Both the position numbers and the translations under genes were made by a program. Positions 19,995 to 30,699 of a stretch of 64,000 bases of DNA are shown here, piece by piece. Numbering within the stretch: position 1 is the stretch's first letter; every line of letters starts with the position of its first letter. The DNA comes from Tetragonia tetragonoides (Eukaryota; Streptophyta; Magnoliopsida; Caryophyllales; Aizoaceae), in contig CM076147.1 in assembly GCA_038025085.1 (NCBI GenBank), forward strand, positions 25,025,001 through 25,089,000, written 5' to 3'. The notes beneath the pieces were generated by a model that was not told the DNA's origin, ran no database searches, and was given only the letters and a program-made list of their open reading frames with translations.

Positions 19995-20100
19995 GGCACC
20001 CCTGGCTCCATGGACTAAATGCGATAGCTTCAACATTACACCAAAAGGTCAAAATGATGGTCGGAGGGGTAGTTTAAGAGGTTAAGCTGATTCTATGATT
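19995..20100 (+). pseudogene. pol: Protease region of element A, right half
   Basis: After the target duplication the A protease resumes with PWLHGLNAIASTLHQKVKMM, the expected continuation of the LLLGR left behind at 5944. A stop follows near 20073. The join across element B is exact once one copy of the 5-bp duplication is removed. Confidence 0.9.
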
Positions 20101-21102
20101 GCTAGCATTGAAGACGTTCCAGTTCTTAAAGTCGAGCACACTGCTTAAGACGAAGAATTTCGGGGCTTTATGACTGAAGGCGTCGCCGTACTCGAGCAAG
20201 ATGTAGCTCCTTTCACACCATATTCCCGCCTAGGAAGTAATGCCTTTTTAAGAAATCAGGGACACTTTCCTTGCACATCTATAGGCAAAGATGCTTCCAA
20301 ACCACTTCCAGTTTGGTCATCCAAAACTGGAAACAATCTTTTTGGGTTAGGTTATAACCACACCAAGCAGGAGTTACGGGAACACATCGCTAAAGAAAAA
20401 GCGAAGAAAAGGGTTAATAAGGAAAATAAAGTCTATGACATCCCCATGGTGCCATACCCGCACACATTAAACGGGCAATTCGTCAAGTCTGGAGATCCAT
20501 TCCCTTATTTTGGTTTCCCTGAACCCTATGTTCTCCCAGTTTACGGAATCCAAGTTCCCGTATTCGACGTCTTTCAAGAATGCTCTGTACTGGAAGAAAC
20601 TCCTTTGCCTGTAAGAAGGAGGCTGAACTTTGATTGAATAGAGAACACACCCAACAATGCTTTGAGTCTATTATTTTGACAAGAGCATCGCCATCCAAAA
20701 GATGAAGAGCTCCACAATGTGAATAATGCAATTCAGGATGCAAACTTTGATCCAACTAAGTTGATCACTCCAAAAGAAGGTCAACTCACAAAGCAGAAAT
20801 GTACTATAAGCTGGACAGGAGCCAATGGGAAGAAGATCAAGATCACGATCTTCGAAGAATCCAAGCCGGACTCCGACACTGATTCCGAGCAGACCGAGTC
20901 CGATTCTGAAGACGAATCTAATATAGTAGAGTCAGGTGGTCCACCCAAATCTATGTTTAATTCTGTTTGCAAGTAGAAAGATGTTAAAGCCAATAGTAAT
21001 GGCTCAGTTGATGTTTCAGTTTCCCTTATCAATGAAATAATAACTGATTCTGCTTACTTCTTGGACTACTTAGTAGCTAATAATTCAAAAGATGAATAAG
21101 AA
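20101..21102 (+). pseudogene. pol: G-patch-like linker and acidic spacer of element A
   Basis: The frame 20170-20637 contains PYSRLGSNAFLRNQGHFPCT and SIGKDASK, a degraded G-patch-like segment, then NNLFGLGYNHTKQELREH, YPHTLNGQFVKSGDPFPY and a proline-rich end. The frame 20719-20976 has NFDPTKLITPKEG, SWTGANGKKIKI and an acidic stretch rich in D, E and S. Both match the linker of element B (15943-16722). In this lineage the segment lies between protease and RT in one polyprotein. Several stops separate the pieces here. Confidence 0.7.
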
Positions 21103-22287
21103 TTGCCCAAAGAAGTAAATAAAGCACTCTTAGAGCATCAACAAGAGTCGCGCCAAGTGCGCATTGGCTTATCGTTAACTCCCAAAGAGCAAGAAAGCTT
21201 TATAAATCTCTTAAAAGATTACATAGACGTTTTCGCTTGGTCCTACAAAGATATGCCGGGAATAAGTCGCGAAATAGCACAGCATACAATACCGCTTAAT
21301 CCGGATTCAAAGGCAGTAAAGCAGAAACTTCGGAGAATGAAGTTTGAGTGGGCACTGGAAATCAAAGAGGAGGTGCAAAAACAGCTCGCAGCAGGTTTTA
21401 TCAGGGTCGCTTAATATCCAGAATGGGTTGCTAACATAGGGCCCGTTCCAAAAAAGGATGGCAAAGTAAGGATGTGTGTTGACTTTAGAGATCTGAACAA
21501 GGCAAGTCCAAAGGACGACTTTTCCTTACCACATATACACGTATTGGTGGATAATACCGCAGGACATGCCCTCTTATCATTGATGGATGGCTATGCAGGG
21601 CATAACCAAATACAAATGGCTGAAGAAGATATGGAGAAAACCACTTTCATTACCCAATGGGGGACTTATTGCTACACTGTCATGCCTTTCGGGTTGAAGA
21701 ACGCAGGAGCAACATACCAAAGAACCGCAACTTCCCTTCTACATGACATGATACACAAGGAAGCCGAGGTGTACATAGACGATATGATCATTAAATCAAA
21801 GGAGAGAGAAGGGCATATACCCTCTCTAAGGAAATTCTTTGACAGGCTTCGGAATTACAACATGAGATTAAATCCTCAAAAGTGTGCGTTTGGAGTAACT
21901 TCGAGCAAGCTCTTAGGATTCGTCATAAGTAAAAGAGGTATTGAAATCGATCCTACCAAAATCAAAGCCATAAGGGATATGCCATCTCCCAAAAATGAAA
22001 AGGAGATAAGAGGGTTCCTAGGACGTCTCCAATATATAAGTCGATTCATATCCAAATTGACTATTACATGCGAGCCCATCTTCAAGAAGCTCAAAAAGGA
22101 CACTAAATCTACCTGGGATGATCAATGCCAGCAAGCCTTCGACAAAATTAAGGAATACTTAGCTAAACCACCCGTACTGGTTCCGCCCATTCCGGGAAAA
22201 CCACTTATGCTATACCTAACAGTCACAGAATCCGCCATGGGCGCTATGTTGTCCCAAAAGGTCGAGAATGACGAAAAGGCAATATAG
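21103..22287 (+). pseudogene. pol: Reverse transcriptase of element A
   Basis: Frames 21103-21414 and 21472-22287 form the RT and the beginning of RNase H, separated by a stop at 21412. Motifs are YIDVFAWSYKDMPGISREI, RRMKFEWALEIKEEVQKQL, MCVDFRDLNKASPKDDF, MDGYAGHNQIQMAEEDM, MPFGLKNAGATYQR, the catalytic VYIDDMIIKS (about 21767-21796) and RGFLGRLQYISRFISKLT. The catalytic YIDD is intact, unlike in element B. The second frame ends at TAG 22285-22287 inside the RNase H region, so the polyprotein is interrupted. Confidence 0.92.
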
Positions 22288-23112
22288 TACCTTAGCCAGA
22301 AATTCCTAGAATATGAAACACGATACTCCACCCTAGAGAAAACATGTCTCGCATTGGTCACTGCAACTAAGAAGCTTCGACACTACATGCTACAACACTC
22401 CGTTCATATAAAGTCAAGGATGAATCCATTAAAGTACTTGTCCGAAAAACCCATCCTTAGTGGAAGAATAGCAAGATGGACCGTCATGCTTTCAGAATTC
22501 GATCTCACTTTTTAACACCAAAAGGCGATCAAAGGACATGCCATTTCTGAACATCTCGCTGAAAACCCAATTATTAGTGAAGATGCGACACATGGCTTTC
22601 CAGATGAAGGAATAAGGAGTGTCGAGGAGAACACTTGGCAATTATACTTTGACGGAGCATCAAACCAAAAGGGTTATGGCCTAGGAGTATTACTAGTTAG
22701 CCCCGAAGGCGCACATACTTCCATAGCCGTTCAAGTTAGATCATGAGGTAACCAACAACGGCGCCGAATATGAAGCATGCATCATTGGTCTAGAAGCGGC
22801 AACAGAACTGCAAATTAGGGATCTAAAGGTATATGGAGATTCAACTCTCATCATAAACCAAGTTCCCAAAAAATAGAAACTGAAAAGCGAATCCCTGGCA
22901 CCTTACCAGGAATATCTTGAAAAGATAGCCAAATATTTCACTTATGTTCGTTTCACATACCTTCCTAGAGATGACAACCAGTTCGCAGATGCCTTAGCAA
23001 AGATGGCTTCTATGATAAATATCCCAGACAATGTAATCCACATGCCCATCCACGTTCAAAGGCGCACTGAGCCCGCCTTTTGTAATGCATTTGAAGAGGA
23101 AGAAGAGGAAGA
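22288..23112 (+). pseudogene. pol: RNase H and second (archaeal-type) RNase H of element A
   Basis: Conceptual translation gives the end of the first RNase H (YLSQKFLEYETRYSTLEK, RMNPLKYLSEKPILSGRIAR), then WQLYFDGASNQKGYGLGVLL, NNGAEYEACIIGLEAATEL, KVYGDSTLIINQV and a terminal DDNQFADALAKMAS. These last blocks are the DG, E, D and D signatures of the additional RNase H typical of Tat elements. Stops occur at about 22515, 22745 and 22875, with a frameshift near 22740. This segment shows what was deleted in element B. An acidic stretch (EEEEEEE) precedes the integrase. Confidence 0.85.
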
Positions 23113-24357
23113 ATGTCTACCGACATTCTCAATTTACTCGCCAAAGGCGCTTATCCTCCTCAGTCCACACCTAGGGCACAAAGATCTTTAAGAAGACTAG
23201 CCGCACAGTACATACATGTGCAAGGTAAACTTTATAAAAAGACACCACAAGGGTTAAGTCTTCTATGCTTAAAGGAACGTGAGGTCATCAAAGTCATGAG
23301 CGATATAAATAATGGCGTATGTGGTCCCCATATGAACGGACTCACCTTGGTCAAGAAGATCCTAAGGCAGGGATACTATTGGACTACGATGGAAAAAGAT
23401 TGCATCGAATACGTGAGAAAGTGCACACGCTGCCAATTTCACGCTAATTTACAACATAGACCTCCTACCCCTTTACATACATTCACTTCACCGTGGCCGT
23501 TCTCTGCATGGGGCATTGACATCATTGGAAAAATCACCCCTATAGGAAAAGGAGGCTATGAATGCATATTAGTCGCGATAGACTATTTTACCAAATGGGG
23601 TGAAGCTCATTCATACGCAAGAATAGCGCCGAAACACGTGGCAAAGTTCATCCATGACAACATCATCACTAGATATGGGGTACCCCACGAAATCATAAGT
23701 GATCACGGGTCCCAATTCAAAAAGGATATTGCCGAGCTTTTCACTAAGTTTAAAATTCAACACCGCCAGTCTTCGCCCTATAGGCCGCAAACGAATGGAG
23801 CCGTAGAATCCGCAAACAAGAACGTGAAACAAATTATAGTTATGATGACGGAAAACTACGAAGATTGGCTCGACAAGCTACAATTCGCGTTATGGGGATA
23901 TAGAACCACCATTCGTTCCTCAACGGGAGCAACACCTTATTCTTTAGTATACGGAATGGGGGCAGTACTCCGAGTCGAGGTAGAAATTCCCTCCTTAAGG
24001 ATAGCTTTGGAAAGTGAATTACCCGAACTAGAGTGGGTTCAAGCCCGGTATGACCAATTAATCTTGCTAGATGAAAGACGACTAAATTCCCTACATTATG
24101 GTCATGTCTACCAAGCAAGGATGACGAGGCATTTTGATCAACGATTCAAGGCTAGAGGACTAAAAGAAGGAGACTTAGTCCTAAAAGAGGTGAGACCAAT
24201 TGTGGCCGATCCTCGGGGAAAGTTCAAGCCTAATTGGGCGGGCCCATACCTTATTAAGACAATATTATCCGGTGGAGCAGTAAAGCTAATGGACTTAGAT
24301 GGCAACGAGTTCACCCAACTCACAAATATTGACCAACTTAAGCGGTTCTATGCATAA
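23113..24357 (+). CDS. pol: Integrase of element A
   Basis: A complete-looking integrase of 414 residues. The zinc domain has H (GPHMNGLTLVKKIL) and CTRC, with GYYWTTMEKDCIEYVRKC around them. The catalytic core has SAWGIDIIGKI (first Asp), GVPHEIISDHGSQF (second Asp) and SSPYRPQTNGAVESANK (Glu). The C-terminal domain has DPRGKFKPNWAGPYLIK and ends with LTNIDQLKRFYA. No chromodomain follows, as expected for Tat. In an active element this is the C-terminal part of Gag-Pol, so the ATG at 23113 is only the first in frame after an upstream shift. Confidence 0.93.
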   Translation: MSTDILNLLAKGAYPPQSTPRAQRSLRRLAAQYIHVQGKLYKKTPQGLSLLCLKEREVIKVMSDINNGVCGPHMNGLTLVKKILRQGYYWTTMEKDCIEYVRKCTRCQFHANLQHRPPTPLHTFTSPWPFSAWGIDIIGKITPIGKGGYECILVAIDYFTKWGEAHSYARIAPKHVAKFIHDNIITRYGVPHEIISDHGSQFKKDIAELFTKFKIQHRQSSPYRPQTNGAVESANKNVKQIIVMMTENYEDWLDKLQFALWGYRTTIRSSTGATPYSLVYGMGAVLRVEVEIPSLRIALESELPELEWVQARYDQLILLDERRLNSLHYGHVYQARMTRHFDQRFKARGLKEGDLVLKEVRPIVADPRGKFKPNWAGPYLIKTILSGGAVKLMDLDGNEFTQLTNIDQLKRFYA

Positions 24358-24772
24358 ATGTTAAATCTTTGAGAGAGCCCACTAAGGCACCAAATCCAAG
24401 TCAAAATCGGTCAACTCGTCCACGTGGGACCACCGACCGGAAAAAAAAAATTAAAAAAAAAAAAGAGATTTGGTTTTACGAACTACATTGGCCTAATTCC
24501 GCATGGATATATAGGTAACCCATATAACTTTGGCCCGACCACTTTGACAAAATAAATCTATAAAGGGAGTTTTGATCCATTCGATTAATGCAAAAATAAG
24601 CAAGTCTTTCATTAATATGGCTAAAGTCCATTACATGCTCTAAAAATTAAATGCAATAATAATAAATAAGTGAAAGGGCAATTCTAAGCTACATCTACTT
24701 GGCCATGCAAACTCGTTATTTGAATTATACTACTAAGCAAAAGACAAGACTTACTAGAAAATTAAAGGTGGA
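24358..24772 (+). other. Post-integrase non-coding region of element A
   Basis: An A-rich tract at 24440-24465 is followed by the conserved motif 24480-24521. The remainder has no coding frame and leads to the 3' end of the antisense DUF7745-like gene. The convergent transcripts would meet here. Confidence 0.6.
24480..24521 (+). other. Conserved post-integrase element of element A
   Basis: It begins GAACTACATTGGCCTAATTC and ends GATATATAGGTAACCC, starting 123 nt after the integrase stop. It aligns with the B and D copies and shares a downstream GGCCCGACC with B. The two potentially pairing arms (CTACG and CGTAG elsewhere) are slightly decayed here. Confidence 0.7.
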
Positions 24773-26296
24773 CTACTCCTCCTTTTCTTTGACTTCGGGC
24801 TCTTGGACGGGTTCGCTAGGCTCATCAGGTTCCATTCGTTCTTTTGGAGCCCATCTTTCCCTACCATAGCTAGAAGAGGCCTCGTGATCGTTGGGCCTAC
24901 TTGGAATTACTTGCTTCGCCGAATGGGTCGGATTCTTCCTTTTCTTGGATTGGACCTTTGCCTTACCTTTTCTCTTTCCCGTAGTTTGGGGCTTGGGAGG
25001 TTTAGCGGGCCTATCCATTGGAGTTATCCTTATACCGTTTGGCTCATCATATTTGTGGGCCTTGAATAACTCTTTTTCGTCCTCTAGGAGCCTTTGGTTG
25101 ACTTGATGGTCACCGCTCCAAATCCACTCCTCGTAAAAGTTAGACAACCCGTTTGAGTGCGGATAGACCGGATTAGTCCACACCTAGCGACGGTTCCAGT
25201 GTCGTTCCCAATTAGACACCAAGGAAGATGTTAAGGGCCTTTGAGAAGGAGGTTCACAACTCACGTTCGGGTTCCTTTGCCTTAAGCCGTATTGGCGGAA
25301 GAGGCGGTTAGGTAAAAAGAACGTCAAAGTGTACAAACCAATAATCCTTGTAAAGGGCACGTTCTCAAGACACCCTACGATCTTGGTGGTACACCACCAC
25401 AGGATGAACCAAGCCGATTGAATGTTGGAATAGAGAGGACTCAGAGAACTTTCGGCGCCTTGCCGGAAAGTGTTTAGGGAGGAACTTCCTAGTATCTATT
25501 GGAACCTCAAGCAAGTGAAGCCTCTCTTGGAGCCATATCTACACAAAAACAACAAGGAAAATTCAAGTCATTACAAGGTAAGAATTTCACCAAATAAAGA
25601 TAAATCCACAAAGATTAAGGCTTTATCACAATACTTACTTGAAGGAGTAAAGGGCTCCCGGTGAAGGACTCTTGAGGATTGCTCTTGAGCCTATCTAAAG
25701 CAAGGATTGTTCCTCCCACAACCAAGTGCATAGGAGAGCTATCCCATTGTATTTTTTCGGTCACCCTAAGAAGGCAAGCTTTGCCCTTATTGATGGTAAG
25801 CTTCCTTTCAGAGGGAATAAGAGCATCTTCAGTACCACCAACGAACAAATAACGATGGAGGAGGCAAAATACAAAGGCACGTTTCTTGTACCTCATATCC
25901 ATTGCACTTTGGGCCTTGGAAGTGAAGAAAGCCACAAGCTTGGCAAGGTCGACGTCCTCACCATGAAGCACTTGACCCTCTTAACGGGGAGACAACCCAA
26001 GGTACCTTTGGAAATCACCCATGAAGGCATTCCCCAAGTAGGGAACGGCAGGAGGACTTTCGATTGGAAAGCCAATTATGTCGGAGAATTCCTCCACCAA
26101 GGGGCACATCTCTTGAGCACCGAAACGGAAGACATGGAACTTCAGGTCCCAAAACTCGACGGAAGCATAAGTCCCATAGAATCTTGACTTGTTTAAGGTG
26201 AAAGAAGGCATTGAGGTGAAAAGGGGTGAGTTCTAACCTCTCCTCTATAGTCATGGAAGCCAACCAAGCATCAAAAGCATCATCGAAGTTCACCAT
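24773..26296 (-). pseudogene. DUF7745-like cargo gene of element A, antisense to pol
   Basis: The minus-strand gene starts at ATG 26296-26294. Blocks are FDDAFDAWLASMTIEERLEL, FWDLKFHVFRFGAQEMCPLV, GEDVDLAKLVAFF, RYKKRAFVFCLLHRYLFVGG, SSPMHLVVGGTILALDRLK and SFTGSPLLLQ. A 100-bp intron follows (25638-25539, donor CAA|GTAAGT, acceptor TGTAG|ATATGG). Exon 2 continues IWLQERLHLLEVPIDTRKF, then RQYGLRQ-type sequence and a long lysine- and proline-rich C-terminus (25183-24773) resembling a nuclear tail. A frameshift near 26200, a stop at 25981-25983 and another shift near 25420 make it non-functional as read. It is the relative of 11770-12883. The family name is from pattern memory, and function is unknown. 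Confidence 0.6.
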
Positions 26297-26444
26297 TGTT
26301 AAGATTAAGCATTTTCCCTCAAGGAATTTTCTCTCTCTAAAGGCTTAAAGCAAATGGTGAGAAGAGAAGAGAAAGAAACCCAACTCTACGGTCGGATTCT
26401 CGTCGAAAATTTAAGGAAATTCAGACAAACGACCAAAAAAAGGT

Positions 26445-26625
26445 TAGGCGGCCTTGAAGCTAACTTCGACGGCCTAGCCGCTCCAGCAAGCAGCTTGACC
26501 GCTAGGACAAGCGGCCAAACCGCAAGCCAAGCGGCATAGCCGCTTGCCCAAGCGGCAACCGCTAGAGCTCTAGCACAGCCGCAAGGAGCTCTAGCGGTCA
26601 CCTTGTATAGCCGCCTAGTGTGCTC
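26445..26625. promoter_or_regulatory. CGG/CCG hairpin cluster upstream of the DUF7745-like gene (A)
   Basis: Several modules such as AAGCGGCATAGCCGCTT are packed 150-330 bp upstream of the antisense gene's ATG. The region also holds an inverted AGAGCTCTAG / AGCTCTAG pair. The same module type occurs in the LTR promoters, which suggests a shared regulatory module. Confidence 0.5.
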
Positions 26626-26947
26626 TTTTCGCGAGAGACCTCGGTCCACCCGACCCCACGCCTGACCGGGCTCTACCTTCCTAATTCCCACTTGACAGAT
26701 TTTGGAAGCCTTCCCTTATATTTTCCTTACTTTAATTTTGGCTCTTGCCACTTTTCTATTTATTCCCTCTTTATTTTCTTTCCTTCTTTTTATTTTTATT
26801 ATCAAGTTCCACTTTTTTCCTTTTATTTTCTGATTTCCTTTATTAATATTTTTCCCCTTTAATTATCTTTTTCTATTTTACTTCTCTTTACTTTATTTTT
26901 TATTTTAGGGGAAGGGGTACCCCAAATGTGCTAAATTCTCGAGAATC
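26626..26947 (-). other. Spacer between the cargo genes of element A
   Basis: A T/C-rich stretch (26740-26910) with no supported coding frame. It probably contains the 3' untranslated region of the PMD-like gene and the upstream region of the DUF7745-like gene. Confidence 0.45.
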
Positions 26948-29900
26948 CTAAATTCCCGAATGTTGTGATTTGTGATTTTCCCATTCGGAAATTAGTTGAT
27001 TGAAGTTCACATATGGGCATTTGCGTGATATGTTTGTGCGTGAATAAAATGTAATAATTTGTAGCAGGTTTAATACAAGCCCGAAAGTTCGAAATGCACT
27101 AGAACAAATATCATTGGCATCTTCACCAGTACCAGGACCCGCCTGAGACGACTCTCCGGGTCCACTCGATGATGGAGCACCCGAGGGACCGGGCTGAGAC
27201 ATCGCCCAAGCTCTAGGATCGAAAGCAAATAATGAACCCGCTAAGTAAGCGGGATCCAATGAGTGACGAGGTGGCTCCGACATGCCGGGATAACCGCCAT
27301 ACCGCGTACTCTCTTGACTCCAAGAACCCCTCGGAGGGAGTGGAGGATACATGGGCATATGATAGCACGGATACCCCATGTAGGAAGGTGGTGCAGGCCA
27401 CTGCGGAAGAGAAGGGACTTGGGGCGAGCTCCCCGTATCCACTCTAGCCCGACGCGTCCCCTGACGCACCTCCACACTCTCCTATCTGGGAGGAGGACGC
27501 TGTGATGTAGACACCGACTCTGGAATACGAACAACTGAAGGCCTAGGAGGCCTCACCACGGGAATAGGCTGCACAAAATAAGCTCAAGGTCAGAAAGCTA
27601 CCAAAAATTCAAATCAAGCATTACTACTTGAAATGAACATACCTCTCGAACGTCGGACCGACGACTCGTGCATACACTCCGAGACGCGAATCTGGATATC
27701 CAAGTCTTAAGGGCATGCATGCCCCTAAAGAATTTCCGTGTCTCAGCAGCATCCAACTGTGCACATAAGGAAAAGAATCAACATAAATACAAAGGAAACA
27801 TTGCAAATAACAATGAATTCTCACTCAACCCCCTACAGCCAGCAGGTAGAGGCAATCCCTCAACCTCCTCATCAGGGCCACGAAACTCAGAAACCTGTAT
27901 AACCTGAGGTGACCCGTCCGCTCCAGTATAGCTCACCGACAAAGTAGGAGGAGTAGGACGCGGAGCAGAAACAGCCGAAGAGCTCGAAGCACTCTGCAAA
28001 GATTTAAGAATGCCAGTCACATTTCTAAATTTCCAAACGAAATTAGGAAACAAAAGTACATTACTTACCGGATCGGTAGAAAAGTTGGGGCATAACCGCG
28101 CCTCAACAAAATCAGTATAAGCCACCATGAGATCCACCTTAGGATCAACTGGAAGCAAATACTCAAGGGAATTTGCCCCAACGGTGGCCGCCCTCACCTG
28201 CTCCACGGTAAGGTGACGAACATAAAGCATAGAATCCGGAGGATCCAAAGGGAACCCTTGGAGCCGGAAGATCGAGGAAAGTCTGCCTAATCAGTCTCTC
28301 CCCCAAGAACCACTCAAAACCAAAAGGACCCTCAATAAGGATCCTCCTCTGGTCGTACACCCGAGCACCCAAGAATCTATCCGATAGGCCCGGGAGGTAA
28401 TCCGTCCTGGGGAACCAGTCCACCTGCAAAAGCAAGAATAAGCATACAAAAGGATAAAAGGACCAAAAAGCACAAAGAAGAGTTGCTTACATCCTGAGCG
28501 GTCAAGGGAAATATCGCCTCCCTAAGGGCGTGCAATGTAGTAAATGGGCAAGAAGCCCGTCCCCTCCAGGTCTGCATCGCTGCAAAGGACAAATCCCGTG
28601 TCTCGAGAAGAGAGGCAAGGTCGGAGAAATGCTCATAAAACCTAATCTAAGACATGCAAAGTACATGGATTAGGCACAAGTTATTAATAAAGAGCTGAAA
28701 CACAAAGTGTAAGAAGGGTAAAAGGAAATTACCTCTATGACCTTCCAATAACTGACTAAGGAGACGCGAGATGCGCCTTCCTCTCCACTGAGGCGACTAG
28801 ACTTCCTCAAACACCGTAGAAGACAAGAGTATGCGGGAAGACCCCAGTTGTACTCCGTAACTCTGACCAAATACCGCAAGGACGGGAAATAGTGAACATG
28901 ATACCTACTAGCTTTATCCGAAAACACGGAACAAGCTAGCACAAGGGCCAAGAAAAGGCGGGCGTGCTGCTCCGCTGTGATCTTCTTCAACTTCCTCGGG
29001 TTGGTAAAAAACTGGACCATGACGTCGGTCCGACCATACTTCCTACCATCCCAGTTGGTCCCAAAAAGACCAAACATCTCCACCATAACCTCCCAACTCA
29101 CATCTCCATAACTAATCGGAGTACCGGTGCAAGGGAGCCAAGAAATGAGGCCGAACTCGAAAGGGGTGATCATAATCTCACCCATGGGAAAATGAAAGGT
29201 ACTGGTAGTATCCCAGTACTGCTCCGCAAGGCCTCTAACCAATAGGCGATCGGAGCGCTCGGCAGAAGCCGTGGCCGCTAAAAAGTGACTAAAGCCACAA
29301 CGCGTCACAATAGCGTCCACCAAAGGAGTCACGTACCTACCGGCTTTCTAAATACCCGAAAGGCTACCATAACCGTATAGGCGCGTCGACATCCTAAAAA
29401 GGCACAAATAATTGCAAAGATAATTAGCTAGGTGATCCTAGTAACAACTACCAGTCTCCGGTTTAGTCCTAAATTTTTACAAATCGTAAAATTTAGCTAA
29501 ACCACCATGACAAGAGTAAAATTTAAAGAGAGTAAATTTCATACAAATTTTTTTTCCACAAATTCAAGATGAATTTCACGCAAATTCATTCTTCCCATGC
29601 ATATAAATACAAGAATCCTACGGGAATTCGCAAATTAACCAGAAAAACAATTTCACGCAAATTGGTTTTCCACATTTAACTACACTACAGTTCTCAACCT
29701 AGAAATTCTATGTTCGTCTACACATGATTTTCTAAGTGTAAAAGAGCGAGAACAAAAAAATGATGACATACCCGACATTTGGTGCCAACGGTAACCAAAT
29801 GATCCTTCCTCTTGAAAACAAGATCGCTGGGCTCCCAATGATCGGTAGGATGGAAGTCACTGCGAGTGAAATCATCCTGGACTAACCAGCTCTCACCCAC

Positions 29901-30011
29901 CCGGTGATGGAGTATACCGAAAACAAAAACCCGAGTGAAAACATTCGGGGCCTCATGAACCACAACCTCTTGCCCTTTCCTTTTCCTACATCCTCTGAGC
30001 TTAGGAACCAT
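26948..30011 (-). pseudogene. PMD-like (plant mobile domain) cargo gene of element A, antisense to pol
   Basis: Approximate exons on the minus strand are 30011-29772, 29388-28733, 28646-28501, 28423-28069, 27993-27833, 27756-27643 and 27568-26948. Clean donors include GTATGT, GTAATT, GTAAGC and GTAAGT, and most acceptors are CAG. Exon 1 starts MVPKLRGCRKRKGQ, a basic nuclear-signal-like segment. Exon 2 holds the PMD core, RGLAEQYWDTTSTFHFPMGE and ITPFEFGLISWLPC. Later exons give IEGPFGFEWFLGERL, YVRHLTVEQVR and EVEGLPLPAGC. The last exon is rich in P, S, G and Y. A stop near the start of exon 2, a frameshift near 28255 and a TAG near 27483 suggest inactivity. It is homologous, exon by exon, to 8598-11196 in element B. 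MAIN/MAIL-type PMD proteins act in silencing, but I do not infer that role here. Confidence 0.68.
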
Positions 30012-30699
30012 GGACGAAGAAAAAAAAAATTGAGCTTTTGAAATTTGAGTGAAACTCACAAAACTCACAAATTCACACAATTTTGAGTTTTGACACTCAA
30101 AAACACAAGAACAACTAGCAAAATCAAGTTCTACTAAGAATTTAAGCAAGAAAACCTCAAGATTTGGAGCTAGGGACTTTGATTGAGGTTGAAAAGCTTG
30201 AGCAAAAATGGAGGAGAGAGAAGAAGAGAGCTCAAAATGGGAAGATAACCCATTTCGGCCACCCCATTCTCCTTTTATGACAAAACCGCACAAATGACCT
30301 AGTGGCAGGTCAAACCGCCACGTGGACGATCAGACCGCCCAGCTGGCGGTCAGACCGCAAGCCAAGTGGCCTGGCCGCTCAATCAAGCGGCATAGCCGCT
30401 CCGGCAAGCGGCATAGCCGCTCCAGCCAGCGGCTAGACCGCTCCACGTAGCGGTTTGACCGCGTGACATGGCGGTTCGACCGCCTGGCCCATTTTCTCAA
30501 CCCCTGACGTATTTTTGGGCCATTGGTTCAAAATCAGTGGGCCCCACATGAGGTCCATAGCAGTTATGTGCGAGCCAAAGTCCGTTATGAAAAATAGGAC
30601 TACTTTAAATCCACAGGTTTGCACATTTATACTTAGCCAAATGGCATGGGCTCAAACCCGACCTAAGGTATGAGCAACATTTTACTACCCTCTACTACT
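30012..30699 (-). promoter_or_regulatory. Presumed promoter region of the PMD-like gene (A)
   Basis: Non-coding. A dense hairpin cluster at 30300-30485 lies 290-475 bp upstream of the ATG, with about eight modules on a period near 20 bp, such as AAGCGGCATAGCCGCT twice and GGCGGTTCGACCGCC. Modules keep pairing despite C:G to T:A exchanges in the stem. Confidence 0.5.

Noticed and set aside
24773..25183. Independent lysine-rich small gene
   Set aside because: Position and frame fit the C-terminal tail of the antisense DUF7745-like gene, with a similar basic tail in element B.
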